From the NCBI RefSeq assembly GCF_036327775.1, contig NZ_CP109598.1, positions 5,468,001 through 5,532,000 on the forward strand: a stretch of DNA of 64,000 nucleotides, written 5' to 3'. This document shows positions 17,283 through 26,212 of this stretch, piece by piece. Under the pieces are notes generated by a model. It did not search any database. It was not told the origin of the DNA and was given only the letters and a program-made list of their open reading frames with translations. The DNA comes from Streptomyces sp. NBC_01498 (GTDB lineage Bacteria; Actinomycetota; Actinomycetes; Streptomycetales; Streptomycetaceae). Each line of letters starts with the position of its first letter. The first letter of the stretch is position 1. The position numbers and the translations under genes were made by a program.

Positions 17283-18671
17283 TCAGTCGTGGGAGTGGAG
17301 GGGCTTGCCGGCCAGCGCCAGGTGCGCCTCGCCGAGGGCTTCGTTCTGCGTCGGGTGCGCGTGGATGAGCTGCGCGACCTCGGCCGGCAGAGCCTCCCAG
17401 TTGTAGATCAGCTGCGCTTCGCCGACCTGCTCGCCCATACGGTCACCGACCATGTGGACGCCGACCACAGCGCCGTCCTTGACCTGGACGAGCTTGATCT
17501 CGCCCGCGGTCTTCAGGATCTTGCTCTTGCCGTTGCCCGCCAGGTTGTACTTCAGAGCGACGACCTTGTCCGCACCGTAGATCTCCTTGGCCTTGGCCTC
17601 GGTGATACCGACGGAGGCGACCTCGGGGTGGCAGTACGTCACCCGGGGCACGCCGTCGTAGTCGACGGGGACCGTCTTCAGCCCGGCCAGCCGCTCCGCC
17701 ACGAGGATGCCCTCGGCGAAGCCGACGTGTGCGAGCTGGAGCGTCGGGACGAGGTCACCGACGGCCGAGATCGTCTCGACGTTCGTCCGCATGTACTCGT
17801 CGACGAGCACGAAGCCGCGGTCCATCGCGACGCCCTGCTCCTCGTAGCCGAGGCCCTGCGACACGGGGCCGCGGCCGATCGCGACCAGCAGCACCTCCGC
17901 CTCGAAGGTCTTGCCGTCGGCCAGCGTGACGCGCACACCGTCCTGCGTGTACTCGGCCTTGTCGAAGAAGGTGCCGAGGTTGAACTTGATACCGCGCTTG
18001 CGGAAGGCCCGCTCCAGGAGCTTGGAGCTGTTCTCGTCCTCGACCGGGACGAGGTGCTTGAGGCCCTCGATCACGGTGACGTCCGTGCCGAAGGACTTCC
18101 ACGCCGACGCGAACTCGACGCCGATGACGCCGCCGCCCAGCACGATCGCGGTCTTCGGGACCCGGTCCAGCTTGAGCGCGTGGTCCGAGGAGATGATCCG
18201 CTCACCGTCGATGTCCAGGCCGGGGAGCGACTTCGGTACGGAGCCGGTGGCGAGCAGGACATGGCGGCCCTGGACGCGGCGGCCGTCGACGTCGACGGAG
18301 GTGGGGGAGGAGAGACGGCCCTCACCCTCGATGTAGGTCACCTTGCGGGAGGCGACCAGACCCTGAAGGCCCTTGTAGAGGCCCGAGATGACCTCGTCCT
18401 TGTACTTGTGGACCCCCGCGATGTCGATGCCCTCGAAAGTGGCCTTGACACCGAACTGCCCGGCCTCGCGCGCCTGGTCGGCGATCTCGCCGGCGTGCAG
18501 CAGGGCCTTCGTGGGAATGCAGCCGTTGTGCAGGCAGGTGCCGCCGAGCTTGTTCTTCTCGATCAGGGCGACGTCCAGGCCCAGCTGCGCTCCGCGCAGC
18601 GCCGCGGCGTAACCGCCGCTACCGCCGCCGAGGATCACTAGGTCGAAAACGGTGCTGGCGTCGTTCGCCAC
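17283..18671 (-). CDS. lpdA: Dihydrolipoamide dehydrogenase (E3)
   Basis: A 462-residue flavoprotein that reoxidises lipoyl-E2 with NAD. The start is GTG 18671 (VANDASTVFDLVILGGG), preceded by GGAGG at a 7-base spacing. The N-terminal FAD loop GGGSGG (residues 15-20) and the redox-active disulfide GGTCLHNGC (Cys46, Cys51) are present. So are the NAD-binding VLGGGVIGVEFA and the C-terminal interface motif HAHPTQNEALGE with the catalytic His-Glu pair. Length is standard. It forms an operon with sucB. A 670-base non-coding region precedes it. Confidence 0.95.
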   Translation of the reverse strand: MANDASTVFDLVILGGGSGGYAAALRGAQLGLDVALIEKNKLGGTCLHNGCIPTKALLHAGEIADQAREAGQFGVKATFEGIDIAGVHKYKDEVISGLYKGLQGLVASRKVTYIEGEGRLSSPTSVDVDGRRVQGRHVLLATGSVPKSLPGLDIDGERIISSDHALKLDRVPKTAIVLGGGVIGVEFASAWKSFGTDVTVIEGLKHLVPVEDENSSKLLERAFRKRGIKFNLGTFFDKAEYTQDGVRVTLADGKTFEAEVLLVAIGRGPVSQGLGYEEQGVAMDRGFVLVDEYMRTNVETISAVGDLVPTLQLAHVGFAEGILVAERLAGLKTVPVDYDGVPRVTYCHPEVASVGITEAKAKEIYGADKVVALKYNLAGNGKSKILKTAGEIKLVQVKDGAVVGVHMVGDRMGEQVGEAQLIYNWEALPAEVAQLIHAHPTQNEALGEAHLALAGKPLHSHD

Positions 18672-19341
18672 GTCACGTCCTCCATGCATGTGTGCCGGGC
18701 GCGGTCGAAGACCGGGCGGCGGCTGGTGTTCGGCCGCTGTTTCGTCGGCCCTGTAGTGGGGCCCTGTCCTGCCGGAGACCCATCTTCGCACTTGTCGGAG
18801 GGCGGCGGGACGCGGGGCCGGGGTTCCGGGACGGCCGGTGGGCGCTGATCAGGGGTTACCGGCTCGTACGGTTGCTCGTGCGTACGCCCGTACACCCGGC
18901 GTACGGGCGTTGTACACGCGTCATGTACGCCTGAGGCGCGTGAGGTTCACGGTTCGTGTGAGCCGCGCGCCTTACCGGTACCCCCTCACGGCGGCCCGAT
19001 CGCGCGGTCCCGTTCGCCGGGGGCGAAACGGCCCGCCCCACGGGCTCCGGTCACTCAACCGGAACCCGCCGGACGGGCCGAACATTCCCCGGCCGAACAT
19101 TCCCGGGCCGGTCACGCGAGGGCCGGTCGCGTGAGGGGCCCGGACGATCCGCCGGGCCGGGCCGGGCCGGGCCGGACCGCACGACAGTCGCACGGCCGGA
19201 CGGCCGGACAGCCTGAGGGCGGCCCTCCGGCCGCTCCCGGGGGCGCCGTGCCCCGGCGCCCCCGCATCAGACCGTACCGGCTCACATCGGAACGGATCGG
19301 AACAGATCAGAGCGGAACAGATCAGGGCGGATCGAAACGAA
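18672..19341. other. 670-base intergenic region between lpdA and pepA
   Basis: No credible gene is visible; open frames here lack Streptomyces codon bias or are shadows. The lpdA-proximal part has a perfect 10-bp inverted repeat, ACGCCCGTAC (18884-18893) and GTACGGGCGT (18901-18910), followed by TTGTACACGCG, which could be an operator for lpdA. Around 19078-19107 two copies of CCGAACATTCCC occur side by side. At 19112-19132 CACGCGA and TCGCGTG form a 7-bp inverted repeat. The pepA-proximal part holds the terminator given separately and two copies of CGGAACAGATCAG (about 19300 and 19313). Confidence 0.6.
19239..19263 (-). terminator. pepA terminator hairpin
   Basis: GGGGGCGCCG (19239-19248) pairs perfectly with CGGCGCCCCC (19254-19263) over a 5-base loop, about 80 bases beyond the pepA stop. 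There is no U-tract, as is usual for Streptomyces terminators. Confidence 0.65.
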
Positions 19342-20895
19342 TCAGCCCAGGTCGCCCGCGGCCGTCCGCTCCGCGAGCCGTACCAGCGTGCGGACCGAGG
19401 CGCCCGTGCCGCCCTTGGGCGTGTAGCCGTACGGCGCGCCCTCGTGGAAGGCCGGTCCCGCGATGTCGAGGTGCGCCCAGGTGATGCCCTCGCCCACGAA
19501 CTCCTTGAGGAACAGACCGGCGACCAGGCCGCCGCCCATCCGCTCGCCCATGTTCGCGATGTCGGCGGTGGGGGAGTCCATGCCCTTGCGCAGCTCGGTC
19601 GGCAGCGGCATCGGCCAGGACGCCTCGCCGACCTCCTCGGCGATCTCGTGCACGGACGTACGGAACGCCTCGTCGTTCGACATGATGCCGAAGGTCCGGT
19701 TGCCCAGCGCCACGACCATGGCACCGGTCAGCGTCGCGACGTCCACGATCGCGTCGGGCTTCTCCTCGGAGGCGCGGGTGATCGCGTCCGCCAGGACGAG
19801 CCGGCCCTCGGCGTCGGTGTTCAGGACCTCCACCGTCTTGCCGCTGTACATGCGCAGAACGTCACCGGGCCGCGTCGCGGTGCCCGACGGCATGTTCTCG
19901 GCGAGCGCCAGCCAGCCGGTCACATTGACCTGGAGGCCGAGACGGGCCGCCGACACGACGGCGGCGAGGACGGCGGCGGCGCCGCTCATGTCGCACTTCA
20001 TCGTCTCGTTGTGGCCCGGCGGCTTGAGCGAGATGCCGCCCGAGTCGTAGGTGATGCCCTTGCCGACCAGGGCGATCGTCTTCTTCGCCTTGGCGTGCGT
20101 GTACTCCAGGCGGACGAGGCGCGGGCCGTGCTCCGAGCCCTTGCCGACGCCGAGGAGACCGCCGTAGCCGCCCTTGGTGAGCGCCTTCTCGTCGGTGATC
20201 TGGACCTTGACGCCGTGCTCCTTGCCGACCGCCGTGGCGATGGCGGCGAAGGTCTCCGGGTAGAGGTCGTTCGGCGGGGTGTTGACCAGGTCGCGGGCGC
20301 GGTTGATCTCGTCCGTCAGGGCGATCGCGCGCTCGGCGGCGGCCTTGTGGGCCTTGTCGCGCGGCTTCGTGCCGAGCAGGGTGACCTCGCCGAGCGGCTG
20401 CTTCACGCCGCCGTCGGCCCGGTCGGTCCTGTCGCCGGCGGACGCGGCGGTCTTCTCCGTGCCGCGGTAGGCGGTGAAGGCGTACGCGCCGAGCAGCGCG
20501 CCCTCCGCGACGGCCGCGATGTCCTCGGCCGCCTCGACGGGCAGCGCGAACGCGGCCTTCTTGGCACCGGAGAGGGTGCGGGCGGCGACACCGGCGGCGC
20601 GGCGGAGGGTCTCGGCGCCGTACGCCTCGTCCTTGTCCGGGACGGTGCCCAGACCGACCGCGATGACGATCGGGACCTTGAGACCGGACGGCGCGGGGAG
20701 CTTGGTCGCCTCGCCCTCGGCACCCGTGGCGCCGAGGGACTCCAGGACGGAGGCGAGCTTGCCGTCGTACGCCTTGTCCACGGCCTCGGCTCCCGGCGCG
20801 ACGGCCGGGCCCTTGGCTCCCTTCGCTACGCCGACGACGATCGCGTCGGCGCGCAGTGTCGCCGCGCCGGCTGTGCTGAGAGTGAGAGCAGTCAC
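19342..20895 (-). CDS. pepA: Leucyl aminopeptidase (peptidase M17)
   Basis: A 517-residue cytosolic zinc/manganese exopeptidase. The start is GTG 20895. The N-terminal 190 residues are the variable macro-like domain. The catalytic domain contains VGKGITYDSGGISLKPPG (Lys and Asp metal ligands), MKCDMSGAA, the family signature NTDAEGRLVLADA near residue 357, and a C-terminal DIANMGERMGGG. All M17 metal ligands appear to be present. Its role is peptide turnover. In streptomycetes this gene normally follows the lpdA/sucB cluster, so the placement is conserved rather than functional. Confidence 0.95.
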   Translation of the reverse strand: MTALTLSTAGAATLRADAIVVGVAKGAKGPAVAPGAEAVDKAYDGKLASVLESLGATGAEGEATKLPAPSGLKVPIVIAVGLGTVPDKDEAYGAETLRRAAGVAARTLSGAKKAAFALPVEAAEDIAAVAEGALLGAYAFTAYRGTEKTAASAGDRTDRADGGVKQPLGEVTLLGTKPRDKAHKAAAERAIALTDEINRARDLVNTPPNDLYPETFAAIATAVGKEHGVKVQITDEKALTKGGYGGLLGVGKGSEHGPRLVRLEYTHAKAKKTIALVGKGITYDSGGISLKPPGHNETMKCDMSGAAAVLAAVVSAARLGLQVNVTGWLALAENMPSGTATRPGDVLRMYSGKTVEVLNTDAEGRLVLADAITRASEEKPDAIVDVATLTGAMVVALGNRTFGIMSNDEAFRTSVHEIAEEVGEASWPMPLPTELRKGMDSPTADIANMGERMGGGLVAGLFLKEFVGEGITWAHLDIAGPAFHEGAPYGYTPKGGTGASVRTLVRLAERTAAGDLG

Positions 20896-21215
20896 GGTGG
20901 TGAAATCTCGCTTCCATAGAAGTTCTTCGGCGGAAGCCGGTCTTTCGCAGGGCCGGCCGTGCTCAGCGCATGGTAATTCGGCCCGCGGAGCACCGGTAAG
21001 GAGCCTACGCGCGGTACGCGGGTTTCCTCACGGCGGCGGTGGCCCCCGGCCGTCCGGCGGCGACCGCGGCCGCTCCGGCGGGGATCGTCCGGACCCCACC
21101 CTGGTCGGCGGTCCGTCGGCGGGCGGGTTATCGCCGCGCACCCGCCCCGGACCTCCGACACCGGCCCAACAGAGCCACACCGGGCGGCTTCTGACGGCAT
21201 GTCGGCTTTCCGGAC
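20896..21215. other. 320-base intergenic region between pepA and cobS
   Basis: Holds the pepA promoter region: the first 80 bases after 20895 are relatively AT-rich, including GTGGTGAAATC and TGGTAATTCGG. The remainder, toward cobS, is very GC-rich with no clear hairpin terminator and no credible gene. Confidence 0.4.
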
Positions 21216-22010
21216 TCACCCCAGTGTCAGGACGATCAGCGCGGCCGTCGCCGCCGTCTCGGCGAGGCCGCCGAAGACATCCCCGGTGACGCCGCCGAAG
21301 CGCCGTACGCAGTGCCGGAGCAGCAGATGCGCGGCGCCGAGCCCCGCCGCGAGCGCCAGGACGTGGCGCAGGGCGCCGTACGGTCCGAACAGGCCGCCGC
21401 ACACCGCCGCGACGACCGCCGTCATCAGCAGGACGGTGAGCAGCGCGGCCCGCGTCGGGACGGTGCCCGCGACGGCGGCGCCGAGCCCGTCCGGCCGCGC
21501 GGGCGGCACACCGGCACGCGCGGCCAGGGTCAGCGCGAGCCGGGCGGTGACGGCCGCGACGGTCGCGGCGGCGGCGCCGTGCGCCCAAGCCGCCGCGTAC
21601 AGCTCGCCCACCGCCGCCACCTGCGCCAGCAGCACGAGCAGCAGGGTGATCACACCGAACGGCCCGATGTCCGAGCGCTTCATGATCCGCAGCGCGTCCT
21701 CGGCGGGTTTCGCGCTGCCGAGGCCGTCGGCGGTGTCGGCCAGACCGTCCAGATGCAGCCCCCGGGTCAGTACGGCGGGGACGGCGGTGGTGGCCACGGC
21801 GGCGAGCAGCGGGCCCGCCCCGGCGAGGAGCAGCAGACCGCCCGCCGCGCCCGCGCACAGGCCGACGACGAGACCGGCGAGCGGCGCGGCGAGCATTCCG
21901 GCGCGGGCGGCCTCCCGGTCCCAGCGGGTCACCCGCACGGGGAGCACGGTGAGTGTGCCGAAGGCGAACCGTATGCCGTCGGCGGCGTCCGCTGTCCGTC
22001 GCGCGCTCAT
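21216..22010 (-). CDS. cobS: Adenosylcobinamide-GDP ribazoletransferase (cobalamin synthase)
   Basis: A 264-residue integral membrane enzyme that joins adenosylcobinamide-GDP to alpha-ribazole in the last steps of cobalamin synthesis. ATG 22010 (MSARRTADAADGIRFAFG) is chosen. The family signature is clear: RGLHLDGLADTADGLGS, then AEDALRIMKRSDIGPFGV, with the Mg-binding Asp residues. At least five hydrophobic helices follow, ending with RFGGVTGDVFGGLAE. Length fits the family (about 250 residues). cobT and the MBL-cobU fusion lie upstream on the same strand, separated by an oppositely oriented membrane-protein gene. Confidence 0.95.
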   Translation of the reverse strand: MSARRTADAADGIRFAFGTLTVLPVRVTRWDREAARAGMLAAPLAGLVVGLCAGAAGGLLLLAGAGPLLAAVATTAVPAVLTRGLHLDGLADTADGLGSAKPAEDALRIMKRSDIGPFGVITLLLVLLAQVAAVGELYAAAWAHGAAAATVAAVTARLALTLAARAGVPPARPDGLGAAVAGTVPTRAALLTVLLMTAVVAAVCGGLFGPYGALRHVLALAAGLGAAHLLLRHCVRRFGGVTGDVFGGLAETAATAALIVLTLG

Positions 22011-22135
22011 CGCGCGAAGAGTAGCGGGGCGGCCGGCGGGGGCCGGGTCCGCACCCGGCGGGCGCACGGCCGGTAGGTTGCCCATACCCGTACAAAAGCC
22101 CAGAGGGTGGCAGAGTCGGAGCGGAGGAGGGCGGG

Positions 22136-22915
22136 ATGGGTTCCTGGTTCCAGCAGAACTTCGTCGAGCCGGGCAAGGTCCCCATGCTGCTCGCGCTCGT
22201 CTCGTTCGTCCTGACCTTCGTGATCACCCGGACGATCACCCGGCTGATCCGCGCGGGCCGGGGGCCGTTCCGGAACATCGGCGGCTCGGGCGGGCTGCAC
22301 ATCCACCACGTGGTGCCGGGGGTGCTGCTCATGGTGATCGGCGGCTTCGGGGCGGTCGGCAGCGGCAGGCACGGGGTCGGGGCGGCGGTGTGGGCGGTCG
22401 TCTTCGGGGCGGGCGCGGGGCTGGTCCTGGACGAGTTCGCGCTGATCCTGCACCTGGACGACGTGTACTGGACCGAGGACGGCCGGCGGAGCGTGGAGGT
22501 CGTGGTCCTCGCCGCCGCGCTGGCGCTCCTCGTACTGAGCGGGTTCTCGCCGCTGGACGTCGACTCGCTGTCGCCGGAGGAACGGCAGGACCGGGCGTCG
22601 GTGCTGGTGAGCCTCGCGATCAGTTTCGGCTTCGTGCTGATCACGCTGCTCAAGGGGAAGCTGCCGATGGCGCTGGTGGGTGTGCTGGTGCCCCCGGTGG
22701 CGATCGTCGGCGCGCTGCGACTGGCCCGGCCGGGCTCGGTGTGGGCCCGCCGCTTCTACCGGCGCCGCCACCGGGCGCGCGCCCGTATGACGCTGCGCGC
22801 GTATCACCGCGACCGCCGCTGGTCGGCCCCGCGCCGCCGCGTCCAGGACTGGATCGGCGGCGCCCCGGACGACGAACGGGCGGAGCGGGCCGCGAAACAG
22901 GCACCGCCGCACTGA
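22136..22915 (+). CDS. Conserved integral membrane protein of unknown function
   Basis: A 259-residue protein from ATG 22136, preceded by GCGGAGGAGGGCGGG. It has an N-terminal membrane helix (MLLALVSFVLTFVITRTI), a GLHIHHVVPGVLLMVIGGF helix containing three closely spaced His residues, a GAGAGLVLDEFALILHL helix with Asp/Glu, and two or three more hydrophobic helices. A strongly basic cytoplasmic tail (RRFYRRRHRARAR) ends it. The His/Asp/Glu pattern inside the membrane could bind metal, but I recognise no characterised family. It sits in opposite orientation inside the cobalamin cluster. Confidence 0.75.
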   Translation: MGSWFQQNFVEPGKVPMLLALVSFVLTFVITRTITRLIRAGRGPFRNIGGSGGLHIHHVVPGVLLMVIGGFGAVGSGRHGVGAAVWAVVFGAGAGLVLDEFALILHLDDVYWTEDGRRSVEVVVLAAALALLVLSGFSPLDVDSLSPEERQDRASVLVSLAISFGFVLITLLKGKLPMALVGVLVPPVAIVGALRLARPGSVWARRFYRRRHRARARMTLRAYHRDRRWSAPRRRVQDWIGGAPDDERAERAAKQAPPH

Positions 22916-23268
22916 CTCCGACTCACGGCGTACGGGCGTTCAGGCGATACGGCTCCGAGACCGGGCCCGCACGCCACCGGGGGCCGCGCCGTCGTCGCCT
23001 GCGGGTGTGTGACAAGGGGGTGTGCCTGTCCGGCACGCGCACCCTCCCCGCAGGCCCCGAGAGGCACGCGAGGTGCGCCCTGCGTTGTCGGAGCCGGCCA
23101 CGTACGCCCGGTACGAGACATCCGCGCCTGGTGAGCCGCAGCCTCGCCCCTGCGGGCGGACGCCGCCACCCGGGGAAAGAGGAGGTCCCCGGTCTGCCGG
23201 AGCCGAGCCCCGCCCCTGCGGGCGGACGCCGTTCTCGTCGGACGCGGTCGGGCACGGTCGGGCACGAC
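22916..23268. other. 353-base intergenic region between membrane protein and cobT
   Basis: No gene is supported. The region lies downstream of both flanking genes (convergent). It contains two copies of GCCCCTGCGGGCGGACGCCG (about 23144 and 23212), 68 bases apart, each able to form a small GCCC/GGGC hairpin. They probably belong to a dispersed repeat or a double terminator. Confidence 0.5.
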
Positions 23269-24369
23269 CTAGGTGATGTCCCCCAGGCCCACGCCCGCCG
23301 TCTCCGCTTCCGACTCCGCCGCTTCCGGCCGTTCCGGCAGCTCCGCCGCCAGTGCTGCCGCCGCCTGGACGAGCGGCAGGGCCAGCAGCGCGCCCGTGCC
23401 CTCGCCCACGACAACCCCGTGGTCGAGCAGCGGCTCGATCGCCATCCGGTCCAGGGCCTTGCCCTGGGCCGGTTCGCCGCTCACCTGGCCCGCCAGCCAC
23501 CAGTCCGGCGCGCGGAACGCCGCCCGCTGGCCGACCAGCGCGCACGCCGCCGAGACCACACCGTCCAGGATCACCGGCATCCGCCGCACCGCGCTCTGGA
23601 GCAGGAAACCCGTCGTCGCCGCCAGATCGGCGCCGCCCACCGTCGCCAGCAGCTCCAGCTGGTCCCCCAGCACCGGGCGGGCCCGGCGCAGGGCGTCCCT
23701 GATCGCCGCGCACTTGCGCATCCACGCGATGTCGTCGATCCGCGCCCCGCCGCGCCCCGTGACCACCGACGCGTCCGTGCCGCACAGCGCCGCGATCAGG
23801 GTGGCGGCCGGGGTCGTACCGCCCACGCTCAGATCGCCGAGGACGATCAGGTCCGTGCCCGAGTCGGCCTCCTCGTCGGCGATCGCCATACCGAGCCGTA
23901 CCGCCTGCTCGGCCTCCTCGATCGTCAGCGCGTCCTCGACGTCGATCAGTCCGCTGCCGCGCCGTACCCGGTGGCGGACGACCTCCTCCGGGAGCAGCTC
24001 CGGGTCGCAGTCCAGACCGGCGTCCACGATCCGTACCGGCACCCCCGCCCGGCGGGCCAGCACCGCCACCGGGCTCCCGCCCTCCAGCACCGCGCGGACC
24101 AGCAGATGCGCGCTGCCCGCCGGGCGGGCCGAGACGCCTCGCGCGGCCACCCCGTGGTCACCGGCGAAGAGCACCACGCGCGGCTGCCCGACGGCCCTGA
24201 CCGGCACGGTCGACTGGGCGGCGGCCAGCCACTCGGCCAGGTCGTCGAGCCGGCCCAGCGCGCCGGGCGGGACGGCCAGCCGTTCGCGGCGTTCCTCGGC
24301 GTCACGTCGCAGACCGCCGTCGGGGCGCTCGATCAGATCGGAGAAGTCGTCGAGATTCAGCGAGCTCAT
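23269..24369 (-). CDS. cobT: Nicotinate-nucleotide--dimethylbenzimidazole phosphoribosyltransferase
   Basis: A 366-residue enzyme that makes alpha-ribazole 5'-phosphate, the lower-ligand precursor of cobalamin. The start is ATG 24369. Seen in order: LGRLDDLAEWLA, VVLFAGDHGVAARGVSA (nearly invariant in the family), DLIVLGDLSVGGTTPAATL, and near the C-terminus LDHGVVVGEGTGALLALPL, with the glutamate of the catalytic region. The segment usually written GEMGIGNTT is GDLSVGGTT here, a conservative Glu-to-Asp variant at a residue thought important in enterobacterial CobT. It is 48 bases downstream of cobU and probably in an operon with it. Confidence 0.93.
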   Translation of the reverse strand: MSSLNLDDFSDLIERPDGGLRRDAEERRERLAVPPGALGRLDDLAEWLAAAQSTVPVRAVGQPRVVLFAGDHGVAARGVSARPAGSAHLLVRAVLEGGSPVAVLARRAGVPVRIVDAGLDCDPELLPEEVVRHRVRRGSGLIDVEDALTIEEAEQAVRLGMAIADEEADSGTDLIVLGDLSVGGTTPAATLIAALCGTDASVVTGRGGARIDDIAWMRKCAAIRDALRRARPVLGDQLELLATVGGADLAATTGFLLQSAVRRMPVILDGVVSAACALVGQRAAFRAPDWWLAGQVSGEPAQGKALDRMAIEPLLDHGVVVGEGTGALLALPLVQAAAALAAELPERPEAAESEAETAGVGLGDIT

Positions 24370-24417
24370 TCGCCGAACAGTACCGGCAGCGGGCCCCCGC
24401 GCACGGGCCGCCCGCCG

Positions 24418-25656
24418 TCAGCCGCGCAGCGGCAGAGCCTGCCCGGCGACGACCAGCAGGACGTGCTCGCACTCGGCGGCCACCGCCGCGTTCAGCCGCC
24501 CCAGTTCGTCCCGGAACCGCCGCCCCGACGCCGTCGCCGGGACGACGCCCGAACCGGCCTCGTTGGTCACCAGCACCACCGTGCGCCGCGTCGCCCGTAC
24601 CGCGCCGGCCAGTGCGTCGGTCCGGGTGCGCAGCGCCTCCGCGCCGCCCGCCTCCCACGCGGCGTCGTCCCAGGCGTCCACCCGGTCCATGGCGTCCGTC
24701 AGCCACAGCGACAGGCAGTCGATCAGCAGCGGCGGGCCGTCGTCGGTCAGCAGCGGCACCAGGTCGCAGGTCTCGGCGGTGCGCCAGGACGGCGGCCGGC
24801 GGTCCCGGTGCGCCGTGACCCTGGCCCCCCACTCCGGATCGCCCTCCCGGGTGCCGCCCGTCGCGACGTACAGCACACCGGGGAAGGCGGCCAGCCGCCG
24901 TTCGGCCTCCACGGACTTGCCCGAGCGCGCGCCTCCCGTCACCAGCGTGCGGCGCGGGACGTCCGGCACGGCGTGGTAGGCGCCGACCGTCAGCGTCGTG
25001 CCGTCCGGCACGGCCCGCGCGCCCGCCGCCGCCAGCCTGCGGTCCAACTCCGGCCCCGGCGGGGCCTCGTGGCCGATGTGCACGGCGATCACGTCGGTGG
25101 CCGGGCCGACCGATCCGGCGGCGCGCAGCCGCGCCAGGGCGTCGGGGCGGCCGAGCACGTCGGCGAGGAGCATGTCGTACGGCGCGGGCCCGCCGTCCCG
25201 TACGGGACGGACGCCGCCCGCCGGGGCCCGCCCCGGCAGCCCGGCGGGGGCGCCGCCGGGCGGCAGGTACAGCAGCCGTTCGCCGTCGGGGGCCGTCACC
25301 TCGTACCCCGTACCGGGCGCGTCCATCGGCACCGCCCGCACCCGGTGTCCGCTGATCAGCGACAGCACCCGCCCGTCGGCGACCCGGCCGGCGGTCGGCA
25401 GCCCGGCGGGCAGTTCGACGGCCGGACCCTCGTGCGGGTGGGTGAGCAGCACCTGCCGTACGCCGTTCAGCGAGTGCCCGGCCCGTGCGGCGGCGAGCGC
25501 CGCCCCCGGGGTGAGGTCGAGCAGCACGGCCCCGTCCACCAGCAGTGCGGTCGCCGCCCGCGCGAGGGGGCCACGGGCGGCGGCGCACGCGGCGCAGGGG
25601 CAGTGGGGGCGGGGGAGACCGTCAGGGGCTCCGGTGCCGAGCAGAGTCAGTTCCAC
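24418..25656 (-). CDS. cobU: Fusion of degenerate MBL-fold domain with adenosylcobinamide kinase/guanylyltransferase
   Basis: A 412-residue two-domain protein. Residues 1 to about 225 resemble PhnP-like metallo-beta-lactamase-fold proteins (MELTLLGTGAPDGLPRPHC), but the metal site is degraded: THPHEGP (72-78) replaces THxHxDH. Residues 236-412 are a complete CobU, with P-loop GGARSGKS (241-248), VATGG, and the later NEAGSGVVPATASGRRFRDELGRLN region. CobU phosphorylates and guanylylates adenosylcobinamide ahead of CobS. Such fusions are known in actinomycetes. The start is GTG 25656. The MBL half may be purely structural or bind a cobamide precursor. Confidence 0.9.
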   Translation of the reverse strand: MELTLLGTGAPDGLPRPHCPCAACAAARGPLARAATALLVDGAVLLDLTPGAALAAARAGHSLNGVRQVLLTHPHEGPAVELPAGLPTAGRVADGRVLSLISGHRVRAVPMDAPGTGYEVTAPDGERLLYLPPGGAPAGLPGRAPAGGVRPVRDGGPAPYDMLLADVLGRPDALARLRAAGSVGPATDVIAVHIGHEAPPGPELDRRLAAAGARAVPDGTTLTVGAYHAVPDVPRRTLVTGGARSGKSVEAERRLAAFPGVLYVATGGTREGDPEWGARVTAHRDRRPPSWRTAETCDLVPLLTDDGPPLLIDCLSLWLTDAMDRVDAWDDAAWEAGGAEALRTRTDALAGAVRATRRTVVLVTNEAGSGVVPATASGRRFRDELGRLNAAVAAECEHVLLVVAGQALPLRG

Positions 25657-25750
25657 GCGGATGATCCTCCCGTGCCACCGCGCCGGGTGCGCGCCCGGCT
25701 ACGCTGCGGGCAGCAGACAGATCATTCTGGCCGGGCCCCTGGAGGCGGAC

Positions 25751-25978
25751 ATGGCGTGGACGTGGCGGTTCGAGAAGGCCGACGGGACGGAGGTCCAGCC
25801 GGCCGTGGAACCGGATGAGTTCACCACGCAGGGCGATGCCGAGTCCTGGATCGGCGAGGCGTGGAAGGAGCTGCTGGAGGGCGGCGCCGAACAGGCGACG
25901 CTGTTCGACGACGGCAGCAGGATCTACGGGCCGATGAGCCTCCGGACGGAGGAGGAGCCGGCGGCCGAGGAGAGCTGA
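25751..25978 (+). CDS. Small conserved acidic protein
   Basis: A 75-residue protein from ATG 25751 (MAWTWRFEKADGTEVQP), preceded by GGAGGCGGAC. It continues FTTQGDAESWIGEAWKELLEGG and a GSRIYGPMSL strand, and ends with an acidic tail. It has no cysteines, signal or membrane segment. I recognise it as a small protein conserved across Streptomyces, but no function is known to me. It is divergent from cobU, sharing a 94-base promoter region. Confidence 0.75.
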   Translation: MAWTWRFEKADGTEVQPAVEPDEFTTQGDAESWIGEAWKELLEGGAEQATLFDDGSRIYGPMSLRTEEEPAAEES

Positions 25979-26212
25979 GCACGACCCGTTCCGGGGAGGC
26001 ACCGGGCAGCTGTCCGCGCCCCCCGGAACGGCGTACCGCGGCGCCTCGGCCACGGTGCGTCCGTACAGCTCCGACCTGTCGGGGTCCCGCCCGGCGCGGG
26101 GGCCTGGAGCCGGAGGCGGCCCGTCCGTGAGCCTCGGCCCAGGCGGGTCCGTACGGCTCCGACCTGCCGATGGAGCCGCCCGGCGGGGCTCCCCCTCACC
26201 GGTCGGCCCGAC

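Noticed and set aside
21199..25818. 1539-codon plus-strand open frame across cobS, cobT and cobU
   Set aside because: Antisense to three recognisable genes and running through intergenic DNA; low-complexity Arg/Ala/Pro composition.
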